Assembly (NCBI RefSeq): GCF_041435095.1
Contig: NZ_CP108025.1
Location: forward strand, 6,200,001 to 6,264,000
Length of the DNA: 64,000 bases
Reading direction: 5' to 3'
Source of the DNA: Kitasatospora sp. NBC_00315
GTDB taxonomy: Bacteria > Actinomycetota > Actinomycetes > Streptomycetales > Streptomycetaceae
Shown here in pieces: positions 49,603 to 57,735 of this stretch; the stretch's first letter is position 1; each line of letters begins with the position of its first letter. Position numbers and translations under genes: made by a program. The notes below the pieces were generated by a model. The model saw nothing but the letters and a program-made list of their open reading frames with translations. It did no database searches and was not told where the DNA came from.

Positions 49603-51180
49603 CTATTCGTTCACCAGGCTGGTGCTGTCGGAGAACTGCGCCAGCCTGAAGACCACGAACTCGGCGGGCTTCACCGGGCAGATGCCGATCTCGCAGACGA
49701 CCTGCCCCAGGTCCACCGACTCCGGCGGGTTGGTCTCCGCGTCGCACTTCACGTAGAACGCCTGCTCCGCCGTGGCGCCGAAGAGCGCGCCACGGCGCCA
49801 CTCCTCCATCAGGAAGGCCGAGATGTCGCGCCGGATGCTGATCCACAGCAGCTCGTCGTTCGGCTCGAAGACCGTCCACTGGGTGCCCAGGAGGATCGAC
49901 TCCTCCAGGTAGTTGAACAGCCGACGGACGTTGATGTAGCGCCAGGCCGGGTCGGAGGCCAGGGTCCGGGCGCCCCACACCCGGATGCCGCGCCCGGGGA
50001 ACGCCCGGATGCAGTTCACGCCGATCGGGTTCAGCAGGTCCTGCTCGCCCTTGGTGACGTTGGTCTGCAGGTCGATCGCCCCGCGCACCACCTCGTTCGC
50101 CGGGGCCTTGTGCACCCCGCGCTCGGTGTCGTTGCGGGCCCAGATGCCCAGCAGGTGGCCGCTCGGCGGAACGAACCGGTTCTGGCCGCTGGCCGGGTCG
50201 AACACCTTGATCCACGGGTAGTACAGCGCCGCGTACTTGGAGTCGTAGCCGGCGCCCTCCTGGCGCCACTCGCGCACCTGGCGGGGCGTGAGCTCGGGCA
50301 GCGGGTCCAGCACGGCGACCCGGTCGCCCATCAGCTCGCAGTGCGTGATCATCGCCAGCTGGACGGCCTTGACGCCCTCGGCGTCGATCAGGCCCTGCTG
50401 GTGCGCCGCCATCAGGTCGGGCACCGCCAGCATGGTGATCTCGTCGATCGCCTCCAGGCCGGCGAAGCCCGTCCGGGCCTCCGCGTCACCCACGTACTCG
50501 GCGGCCGAGATACCGGTCGGGACCACCTCGGCCGGCGCGGCGGGCACCGTCAGGGTCAGCGTCTGCTTCTGCGGCCGGGCCAGCGCGCCCGTACCGGCCG
50601 CCGCCTCCTCGACCAGGACCAGCGCGGAGCGCTCCCGCACCTGCGTCACCACGTAGTTGCGGGCGCTCTTCTTCGCCGAGACGTCGAAGGACTCGGCCGG
50701 GCGGCCTGCCTGCTGGACCACCAGCTTGAAACGGTCCTCGGCCGGCGCGTCGCCGTCCGCGTCCGCCACCTCGACCGTGACCTCGCCCTCGATCCCGGCC
50801 CGGGCCGCGATCCGGAAGGACCCGAGCGCCACCGGCTCCCCGGTGGCCGGCTCCTTCGCGCCGCCCCGCGGGCCCTTCGCCAGGGCCGCCTTCGCCGCGC
50901 CGCCCTCACCGCCGACCTCCGCGCCGACCCGGACCACGTACGCGATGCCGCCGCCGTTCGCGAAGTACCCGTACACCGAGTGCGCGAGGTACGAGCCCTC
51001 GACGAACCCGCCGAACAGCTGGACGTACTGGCTCCAGGTGGTCACCAGACTCGGCGAGTGGAACGGCCCCTTCTCGGCGAACCCGACGAAGGCGGCCACG
51101 GACGTCCCGACCCCCTCGATCGGACGGGGTCCGCTGTGGACCTCCTCCACGTACACCCCGGGCGACAGGTACTGCGGCAT
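49603..51180 (-). CDS. CIS contractile sheath protein
   Basis: A 525-residue tail sheath protein (Afp2-4-like). It opens with PQYLSPGVYVEEVHSGPRPI, the typical N-terminal arm that links subunits. The C-terminal core has VNCIRAFPGRGIRVWGARTL, INVRRLFNYLEESI and CDAETNPPESVDLGQVVCEI, which give the extended arm used in the sheath mesh. There is only one sheath gene. AAGGAGC at 51188-51194 precedes the ATG at 51180. The gap upstream carries tandem inverted repeats, so the sheath-tube block may be regulated separately. Confidence 0.95.
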   Translation of the reverse strand: MPQYLSPGVYVEEVHSGPRPIEGVGTSVAAFVGFAEKGPFHSPSLVTTWSQYVQLFGGFVEGSYLAHSVYGYFANGGGIAYVVRVGAEVGGEGGAAKAALAKGPRGGAKEPATGEPVALGSFRIAARAGIEGEVTVEVADADGDAPAEDRFKLVVQQAGRPAESFDVSAKKSARNYVVTQVRERSALVLVEEAAAGTGALARPQKQTLTLTVPAAPAEVVPTGISAAEYVGDAEARTGFAGLEAIDEITMLAVPDLMAAHQQGLIDAEGVKAVQLAMITHCELMGDRVAVLDPLPELTPRQVREWRQEGAGYDSKYAALYYPWIKVFDPASGQNRFVPPSGHLLGIWARNDTERGVHKAPANEVVRGAIDLQTNVTKGEQDLLNPIGVNCIRAFPGRGIRVWGARTLASDPAWRYINVRRLFNYLEESILLGTQWTVFEPNDELLWISIRRDISAFLMEEWRRGALFGATAEQAFYVKCDAETNPPESVDLGQVVCEIGICPVKPAEFVVFRLAQFSDSTSLVNE

Positions 51181-51249
51181 GCTCGGCGCTCCTTCGACGA
51201 CTGCTCTTCCACCACACAGCCTGTCCGTCCGCGCCCCGCCTGAGAACGG

Positions 51250-51298
51250 CCGCCCGTCACCCGCCGGGGGCAGGCCCCGCTGCCCGATCGGGCAGCGG
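51250..51298 (-). promoter_or_regulatory. tandem inverted repeats before the sheath gene (element A)
   Basis: A perfect 22-bp palindrome (51277-51298, CCGCTGCCCGA/TCGGGCAGCGG) followed on the minus strand by a GGGGC-CT-GCCCC hairpin and a CGGCCG. The centre lies about 107 bases before the sheath ATG. A related block occurs at 55464-55504. It could act as attenuator, RNA-processing site or operator. Confidence 0.5.
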
Positions 51299-51339
51299 CG
51301 CGGGCCCCGCCACCCCGCGCGCCGGGCCCGCCGACGCGC

Positions 51340-53436
51340 TCACACCCACGGCCCGAACTCCTCGCTCAGCACCAGCCGTCCCAGCTTGCGGTACTCCCGC
51401 CGCACCGCCGCCACCAGATCGGCCATCCCCACCGGCCGCCCCGCCTCCGCCGCCAGGTACGCCGCCGTCACCGCACACGCCCGGATCGAGCCGCCCGCCA
51501 GTTCGAAGCGGGCGCAGAAGGCGAGATCCAGGTCCTCGGCGCGGGGCAGGTCCGGGCCCAGGCAGCGGTCCCACAGCGCCTCGCGCTGCACCGCGTCCGG
51601 TACCGGGAAGTCCACGATGACGTCGAGCCGCCGGGTGAACGCCTCGTCCAGGTTGGCGCGCAGGTTGGTGGTGAGGACGGCGATGCCGTCGAAGGACTCC
51701 ATCCGCTGGAGCAGGTACGCGCTCTCCATGTTGGCGTAGCGGTCGTTCGCGTCCTTCACCTCCGAGCGCTTGCCGAAGATCGCGTCCGCCTCGTCGAACA
51801 GCAGGATGCCGTTGACGCCGGCCGCCTCGGTGAAGATCCGCTCCAGGTTCTTCTCCGTCTCGCCGACGAACTTGTCCACCACGGTGGAGAGATCGACCAC
51901 GTAGAGGTCCAGCCCCAGATCGGCCGCCACCACCTCCGCCGACATCGTCTTGCCCGTCCCCGAGTCACCCGCGAACAGCGCCATCACCCCGCGTCCCCGC
52001 CCACCGCCGGGCCGCATCCGCCAGCGGCCCAGCACCTGCTCCCGATGCCGGGCGCGCAGGGCCAGTTCGCCGAGCTCACGGCCGGTCGCCTCCGGCAGCA
52101 CCAGGTCCTGCCAGCCCACGGCCGGCTCCACCCGGCGGGCCAGCCGCTCCAGTCCGGCCGCGTTCTGCCCCCGGACACCCGCGCGCAGGTGCGCGGCCCC
52201 GACCGGCGCGCCGCCGTCCAGCAGGGCCTGGCGCCGCGCGCTGCCGGCCGCCCGGCGGATCTGGTCGGGGGTGAGCAGGTACGGCGCCAGCGCGTGCGCG
52301 AGATCCAGCTCCGGGTCCACCGGAGAACCCTCCAGGGCGCTCCGGAACACCTCCGCCCGCCCGGCGGGGGCCAGCTGTCCGGCCGTCACCGACAGCGGGC
52401 TGTCGTCCGCCCAGAGCGGGTCCCACGCCCCGTGCCCGGTCAGCAGCACCGGCACCGGCAACCGCGCCAACTCACCCAGCAACCGGGCCCGCTCCGGACG
52501 CCCGGCCGGCTCCAGCGCCTCCACCGGACCGGCCACCAGAGCGCCGCCCAGCAGCCGGACCTCCCGCGCCACCAGCGGCAACAGCTCCCGCGGGTGCGGC
52601 TCGGCTGCCAGTGCGGTCAGATCCAGCCCGATCGCCGGCCGGCCCACCGCCGCCAGCGCGGCGGCGGCCAGCGCCGCGGCCGACCCGCCGGGCCGCTCCC
52701 GCAGGTGCACCAGCCGGACCCCGGCCGCCAGCGCCCCGGCCAACTGCTCCGCACCCGCGACCGGCGCGGACACGGCGGGAGTCAGCAGCCCCCGCAGCGC
52801 CCGGTCCGCCCGGTCGTCCCCCAGCAGCGCCGAGGTGACCCGGTCCGGGACCCGCAGGGAGCGTCCCAGGAAGGGCCGTTCGCCGTCCTCCACCAGCAGC
52901 AGGCCGCCGCCCACCAGCGCGGATCCGTCGGCGAGCAGCGCCCTGGCCGTGGCGTCCAGCGGTGCCAGGCCGAGCAGTTCGAAGGCCCGCGCGACGGTGG
53001 CCCGCCGCCGCGTCACGTCGTCGTTCAGATAGCCGTACACCTGCTCGAACCGGGCGTCGGCGTCCGGGAGCAGCGCGATCAGCAGCAGCTCCACGTCCAG
53101 CGCCGAGAGCCCGAAGTTCCGCTCCAGCGCCCGCAACGGCAGCACCGCGCCCGCGGCCTGCGCCGCGTCGGCCCAGACCTCCAGCTCGGCCGCCCGCGCC
53201 TCCACCGACGCATCCGGCTCCCCGAGCACCCCCGGCCCGCCGAACACCCCCGGCTCCCCGACCACCCCCGGCCCGCGATCCAGCAGCCGCTGCGCCGCCT
53301 CCTGCGACAGGAACATCCCCCGGAACGGGTCGTCCGGCTGCGGATCACCGGCACGCCGGCGCTCCACCGCGCGTCGCACCCGCCCTTCGGTCAGCGCCAA
53401 CCGGCGCTCCAGATGGTCCCTGCCCTGCTCGTTCAC
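51340..53436 (-). CDS. CIS AAA+ ATPase
   Basis: A 698-residue ATPase (Afp15-like), needed for assembly or recycling in related systems. Walker A is LFAGDSGTGKTMSAEVV (about residue 490) and Walker B is GILLFDEADAIFGKRSEV (about 545). The arginine-finger region follows in FTRRLDVIVDFPVPD. The long N-terminal part is less conserved and includes a degenerate P-loop-like half, as in other CIS ATPases. The GTG start overlaps the DUF4255 gene stop (GTGA). The next gene, the sheath, lies 159 bases on. Confidence 0.92.
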   Translation of the reverse strand: MNEQGRDHLERRLALTEGRVRRAVERRRAGDPQPDDPFRGMFLSQEAAQRLLDRGPGVVGEPGVFGGPGVLGEPDASVEARAAELEVWADAAQAAGAVLPLRALERNFGLSALDVELLLIALLPDADARFEQVYGYLNDDVTRRRATVARAFELLGLAPLDATARALLADGSALVGGGLLLVEDGERPFLGRSLRVPDRVTSALLGDDRADRALRGLLTPAVSAPVAGAEQLAGALAAGVRLVHLRERPGGSAAALAAAALAAVGRPAIGLDLTALAAEPHPRELLPLVAREVRLLGGALVAGPVEALEPAGRPERARLLGELARLPVPVLLTGHGAWDPLWADDSPLSVTAGQLAPAGRAEVFRSALEGSPVDPELDLAHALAPYLLTPDQIRRAAGSARRQALLDGGAPVGAAHLRAGVRGQNAAGLERLARRVEPAVGWQDLVLPEATGRELGELALRARHREQVLGRWRMRPGGGRGRGVMALFAGDSGTGKTMSAEVVAADLGLDLYVVDLSTVVDKFVGETEKNLERIFTEAAGVNGILLFDEADAIFGKRSEVKDANDRYANMESAYLLQRMESFDGIAVLTTNLRANLDEAFTRRLDVIVDFPVPDAVQREALWDRCLGPDLPRAEDLDLAFCARFELAGGSIRACAVTAAYLAAEAGRPVGMADLVAAVRREYRKLGRLVLSEEFGPWV

Positions 53437-54149
53437 CGGCCGATCCCTCCCGGCCGCGACCGGCCGGCCGCCGCCCCGCGCGTCCGGCGCGCGCCCACCT
53501 GCGCCGCCGGCCGGGCCGAAGCCGACGGCGCGTCCTCGAACCGGGGCCGGCGCACCTCCGCCGCCGCACCCTCGCCACCGCCCGCGTCCACGACGCTCAG
53601 CAACAGCGCGTCCGTCACCAACGCCGCCGGCACGGACCGGGCGCCGGCGATCGGCGCCGACACCAGCAGATTCAGCGAGGGCTTCAACTCCCCGCCCAAC
53701 GCCGACCAGATGTCCGCCCCGGCCCGGCCCTCGCCCGGCGCCGCCACCGTGTACGGCAGCGGCAGGCCGAGCGCGGCCAGCGTCCCGGACAGCCGGGACG
53801 GCTCCAGCCCCGGGCGCCCGATCAGCCCGGCCAGCAGCACCGACAGCAGCCGGTGCTCGTCCTGCGGCCGGGCCGTCCACGCCGTCACCAGGTACGACAG
53901 CGTGAACCAGCGCGGCGGCGCGTGCTCGGCCACCAGCTCACCGCGCTCGGCACCCAACTCCCGGCGCCGCCCGGACTCCCGCCGCCCGACGTCCTCCCCG
54001 ATGTCGTACAGGAACACGTTCACCGTCGGACCGTTGCGCCGGGCCGCCCAGTCCCTGGTCGGCGCGTCGAACAGCACCTCGATGCCGGACGTCCCCAGGA
54101 TCTCGTCGCGCAACAGGGCGGACAGCGCCTCGTCCACCTCGTGGATCAC
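53433..54149 (-). CDS. DUF4255 CIS tail terminator
   Basis: A 238-residue protein. Residues 1-175 match DUF4255 (Pvc16-like), the family that caps the distal tail end in contractile injection systems: IHEVDEALSALLRDEILGTS, GPTVNVFLYDIGEDVGRRES, and RWFTLSYLVTAWTARPQDEH. The C-terminal 60 residues are low-complexity Arg/Ala/Gly. The start is GTG 54149, and both ends overlap neighbours by four bases. Confidence 0.9.
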   Translation of the reverse strand: MIHEVDEALSALLRDEILGTSGIEVLFDAPTRDWAARRNGPTVNVFLYDIGEDVGRRESGRRRELGAERGELVAEHAPPRWFTLSYLVTAWTARPQDEHRLLSVLLAGLIGRPGLEPSRLSGTLAALGLPLPYTVAAPGEGRAGADIWSALGGELKPSLNLLVSAPIAGARSVPAALVTDALLLSVVDAGGGEGAAAEVRRPRFEDAPSASARPAAQVGARRTRGAAAGRSRPGGIGR

Positions 54150-55381
54150 GAGGAACCCGAGGACGTGCGGCCGAAGAACTCCAGCTCCGCGACCGCCACC
54201 TGCTTGCCCGCCGCCACCCCGAACGCGGACCGCAGCACCACCCGCACCTTGGTCACCCGGGCCGCCCGCAGCTTCACCCGCTGCGCGCCGTCACCGGTCA
54301 GCTCGACCTGCCGGGTCTCGCTGCGCCCGTCCGCGTCGGTGATCACCAGCTCCACCAGGTGCGGGCGGGCCTGGGCCAGCTGCTGCGCGGCGTCCGCGGA
54401 CGCCCCCGGTGTGACCAGCAGGTCGAGCAGCCGCACCGGCCGGCCGAAGGAGGCCTCCAGCCACTCACCGGCGCCGTCACCCTCGATCCCGGTGCCCCAC
54501 CAGGAGTTGGACACCTTGTCGACGGTGAGTTCGGGCCCGTGTCCCTCGTACGACCGCGACGCGGTCATCGTGACCGGGTCGAGGGGCACCCGGGCGGCGA
54601 AATGGTCGGTCACCGCGTCCACCGCGGGGCCGGTCCACACCAGCGCCGCCACCAGGACCGCCACCGCGAGCAGGGCGGCCAGTACCAGGCGCACCGTCCG
54701 CCCCAGGCCCCGCCGCAGCCGCGGCCGCTGACCCGCCCAGGGGGCCTCACCGCCGTCGCGGGCCCACAGCCGGCGCCACCAGGAGCGTGGCACCGGCGCA
54801 CGGTCGCCGATGGTGGAGAACTGCGCGCCGCAGCGCCGGCAGAAGTGCCGCTCGGGCGGGTTGGACGTGGCGCACCACGGACAGTCCGTCCCGTCGAACC
54901 GCGGCTCGTCGCCCGCGGTGCGGACCCTCGGCCTGGCCTCCTCCGGGCGTCCCGGCAGCACCGGGGCCACCGCCGGGTCCCCGGCCGGCGCGGCCACCGG
55001 GCCGGGCACCGGGACGAGCAGCGCGTGGGCCCGCTCGGCCGCCGCCCGCGCCGGCGCTCGGGGTGCGGCGGGGGCCGCGACCGGCGGGAGTTCGGTGGTC
55101 TCGGCCTCCGGGGCCGGGACGGGGGCGGTCACGGTCGGGTCGCCCGAGGGCGCGGGCGCGGGCGTAGTCGTGGCGGGGCCGGCGGCCGGGGCCGCCTCCC
55201 GGGCCGTCCCGGCGGGCGCCTCGGCCACTGCGCTCGCCGCCACCGCCGCCGGCGCCGGTCCGGGCGCCCAGCTCAGGAACGCCCCGCACTCCTCGCAGAA
55301 CGTGCGCTCGGGCGACGCCTCCGCACCGCAATCCGCACAGGTGCCTCGGGCCGGACGTGCTGGGGTCTCGCTCGCGCTCAC
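54146..55381 (-). CDS. zinc-ribbon/transmembrane protein with discoidin-like domain
   Basis: A 411-residue protein from GTG 55381 (GAGAGGATCC upstream). Two zinc ribbons are visible: CADC...CEEC at residues 15-32 and CPWC...CRRC near 167-184. They are joined by a Pro/Ala-rich linker. One membrane helix follows (about residues 232-252). The outer C-terminal domain (about 265-405) has SNSWWGTGIEGDGAGEWLEA and LLVTPGASADAAQQL, resembling discoidin-type or NADase-type glycan-binding folds. It sits just upstream of DUF4255 in the CIS operon and may tie the system to the envelope (inference). Confidence 0.78.
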   Translation of the reverse strand: MSASETPARPARGTCADCGAEASPERTFCEECGAFLSWAPGPAPAAVAASAVAEAPAGTAREAAPAAGPATTTPAPAPSGDPTVTAPVPAPEAETTELPPVAAPAAPRAPARAAAERAHALLVPVPGPVAAPAGDPAVAPVLPGRPEEARPRVRTAGDEPRFDGTDCPWCATSNPPERHFCRRCGAQFSTIGDRAPVPRSWWRRLWARDGGEAPWAGQRPRLRRGLGRTVRLVLAALLAVAVLVAALVWTGPAVDAVTDHFAARVPLDPVTMTASRSYEGHGPELTVDKVSNSWWGTGIEGDGAGEWLEASFGRPVRLLDLLVTPGASADAAQQLAQARPHLVELVITDADGRSETRQVELTGDGAQRVKLRAARVTKVRVVLRSAFGVAAGKQVAVAELEFFGRTSSGSS

Positions 55382-55463
55382 CGGGGTGGATCCTCTCCGG
55401 CGCGGCTGGTGCCGCTGCCGGGCCACAGCATCCCCGCGCCCGCGCCGGCCCGACAGGGACGTT

Positions 55464-55504
55464 CGGCCGCCATCGGGGGCGCCCCGAGCTGCCCCTTCGG
55501 GCAG
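55464..55504 (-). promoter_or_regulatory. tandem inverted repeats before the zinc-ribbon gene (element B)
   Basis: CTGCCC-N4-GGGCAG (55489-55504) followed on the minus strand by CGGGGCGCCCCCG and CGGCCG, about 115 bases before the start at 55381. It matches element A at 51250-51298 in order of parts and core sequence. Confidence 0.5.
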
Positions 55505-55532
55505 TCACCCCGAGCACCGGGCGGTGCCCGGT

Positions 55533-56084
55533 CTACCCGAGGCTCGCGGCCATCAGGTCGACCTCGCGCCGCAGGGCCGTCACCGGGTCCTGCGCGAGCG
55601 TCGCCCACCGCTCCCAGCTACGCGCCCGAAGGTACCCGTCCAGCGCGATCGGCAGTCGTTCGGTCGCCACCAGGCGGGCCGTCCGCAGGGCGGCGGCGTC
55701 CGGTCCGGGCCGTCCCGCCGCGGCCGTCCGCCCCAACGCGGTCAGCAACTCCTCCACCCCGGCCGACCAGGGCAGCTGCACGTCCGCCAGGTGGTCCGCC
55801 AGCTCGGCCAGCTCGGCCCGCAGCTCCTCCGACAGCAGCTCCTCGGCCGTCCGCACCGGTCCGGCGACGGCCGGCGCCGACACCGCCGACACCGCCGTGC
55901 CGGGCCCCCGGCGGGGGCCGGGCGCCAGCAGCGCCCCGACGCCGTACAGCCCCGCCACCACGGCCGGCCACCAGGGGCCCGCGACCCCCGTGAAGTGGAG
56001 CACCAGCCCAGCCGTGCCACCTGCGCAGCCCGCCAGGTTCCGCCCCGACTCCAGGTACCGCCACAGCCCTCTACTGATAGCCAC
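55533..56084 (-). CDS. membrane protein of unknown function in CIS operon
   Basis: A 183-residue protein with a basic start, two adjoining hydrophobic segments (about residues 18-52), then a helical soluble part (AEELLSEELRAELAELADHL; TARLVATERLPIALDGYLRA). The GTG start at 56084 lies inside the end of the upstream vWA gene (14-base overlap), so it is translated with it. I do not recognise the family. It likely sits in the membrane with the C-terminus in the cytoplasm and may be a partner of the vWA lipoprotein. Confidence 0.7.
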   Translation of the reverse strand: MAISRGLWRYLESGRNLAGCAGGTAGLVLHFTGVAGPWWPAVVAGLYGVGALLAPGPRRGPGTAVSAVSAPAVAGPVRTAEELLSEELRAELAELADHLADVQLPWSAGVEELLTALGRTAAAGRPGPDAAALRTARLVATERLPIALDGYLRARSWERWATLAQDPVTALRREVDLMAASLG

Positions 56085-57729
56085 GGATCTCCTCGAACGC
56101 CCCCTCCAGCGAGCCCGTCCCGTCGAACAGCTTGCCGCCGGTGAGATCCGCGATCCCCTGCACCTGCCCCTTCGCCGCGTCGCCGAACAGGATCGGGAAC
56201 ACCGGCACCGCCCGCTCGGACGACGGCAGCGCCAGGAAGAACGCCTTGAAGTCGCCGTCCGAGGCCCCCTCGTTGCTCTCCCCGTCCGTCATCAGCACGA
56301 TCGAGGTGAACCGGTCGTCCTTCGCCGCCGACTGCTGGCGCTCGATCGTCCGGTACGCCTCCTCCAGCGAGCTGTACACCGCCGTGCCGCCGTCCGCCGC
56401 CAGCCCCTGCACGTCCTTGTCGATCGACGCCAGCTCCGCCTGCGGGTCCCGCTCCGGCACCGAGTGGGTGCGCGTCCACTTCACCTTCGAGGCGAAGGAG
56501 ATCAGCGTGACCTCCTCACGATCGCGGAACCGCCGCACCGCCCGGGTGTCGTCCGCCCCGGTCAACCGCGCCATCGCCGCCTTCAGCGAGGCCAGCCGCT
56601 CGCCCGACATCGACCCCGAGGTGTCCAGCACGTACACCGTCCGGGAGGGGCGCCGCAGCTCGTTCTGGTACGAGGCGAGCAGCCCGTCGGCCACCGCCTT
56701 GCTGCCCGGGAACGGCAGCTCCCGCCGGCGGTCGGCGGGCAGCCCCGCGGCCGGCGCCACCCCCGGCGCGACCGGCCGGCGCAGCGTCAGCTCCGAGATC
56801 CGGCGCTGCACGTCGTCCTTGAGCAGGTAGGCCGTCAGTCGCTGGAAGGACTCCCGCTCCCGCTCCCCGGAGGAGGCCAGCAGGGCCAGCGGGTAGTCCG
56901 CCGACACCACCCCGTCGGTCGGCCGCACCACGGTCAGCTGCCCGTCGGCCGGCAGTGTGCGGTTCAGCGACAGCAGTACGGACTCGTAGTTGACCAGCGC
57001 CCCGATCCGGCCCGGCTCCGCCTTGCCGTACGCCTGGGCCAGCCAGCCGGAGGACCCGGAGGTCAGCTTCTGCCCGGTGAAGAACTGCTTCAGCGAGGGA
57101 GCGGCCTTCTGCACGTCCGCGTCGGTCAGCGCCGAGCCGGCCCCCGAGAACGCCGAGGCCACCGCGACCAGCGCCGAGAAACCCGAGTTGGAGCGCGAAG
57201 GGTCCGCCATCCCGTACGCGAGCCGCCCCGTCGACGCCGCGTCCCCGATCTGCGCCCAGGTCACCTGTGAGCCGTCGCCCCACCCGAGCTCCGCCAGCAC
57301 GGAGGACCGCACGCCCACGGCGACCGGGGAGACCATCACGGGCGTCTCGGAGAGCAGTTTCGCCCGGCCGCCGTCGTCCAGCCGCAGATAGTGGTCGGAG
57401 GGGAACCAGACCGCGTCGTACCTGCCGTCCGCCCGGCCCGAGGCGACCGCCTCCGCGCCGTCCAGCGAACCCGTCCAGGCGAACTGCACGCTCACCCCGG
57501 TGGCCTTCCTGGCCTCCTCCAGGATCGGCGCCATGTCCTGCAGCTCGCTGCCGGCCAGCACCCGCAGCACCCCGGCCTGCGGCGTGGGCGCGACCGCGTC
57601 GGTGGGCGCGGGCGCGGGCGCGGCGCCGCCACCTCCCGAGGTGCACCCCGCCACCAGCAGCGCCAGCCCCGCGATCAGGATCCGGCCGGCCGCCATGCTC
57701 CGCTTCAGTCCCGCGTTCACCGCAGTCAT
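56071..57729 (-). CDS. lipoprotein with solute-binding and vWA domains
   Basis: A 552-residue exported protein. The signal ends in a lipobox, LLVAGC, so it should be attached to the outer face of the membrane by Lgt. Residues about 50-335 resemble an extracellular solute-binding protein (LRVLAGSELQDMAPIL; YDAVWFPSDHYLRL). Residues about 362-545 are a von Willebrand A domain with an intact MIDAS motif, DTSGSMS near residue 368, plus TDGESNEG. It lies within the CIS operon, 6 bases after a related solute-binding-like gene. A sensing or docking role for the CIS is a possibility only. Confidence 0.85.
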   Translation of the reverse strand: MTAVNAGLKRSMAAGRILIAGLALLVAGCTSGGGGAAPAPAPTDAVAPTPQAGVLRVLAGSELQDMAPILEEARKATGVSVQFAWTGSLDGAEAVASGRADGRYDAVWFPSDHYLRLDDGGRAKLLSETPVMVSPVAVGVRSSVLAELGWGDGSQVTWAQIGDAASTGRLAYGMADPSRSNSGFSALVAVASAFSGAGSALTDADVQKAAPSLKQFFTGQKLTSGSSGWLAQAYGKAEPGRIGALVNYESVLLSLNRTLPADGQLTVVRPTDGVVSADYPLALLASSGERERESFQRLTAYLLKDDVQRRISELTLRRPVAPGVAPAAGLPADRRRELPFPGSKAVADGLLASYQNELRRPSRTVYVLDTSGSMSGERLASLKAAMARLTGADDTRAVRRFRDREEVTLISFASKVKWTRTHSVPERDPQAELASIDKDVQGLAADGGTAVYSSLEEAYRTIERQQSAAKDDRFTSIVLMTDGESNEGASDGDFKAFFLALPSSERAVPVFPILFGDAAKGQVQGIADLTGGKLFDGTGSLEGAFEEIRGYQ

Positions 57730-57735
57730 CCCCCG

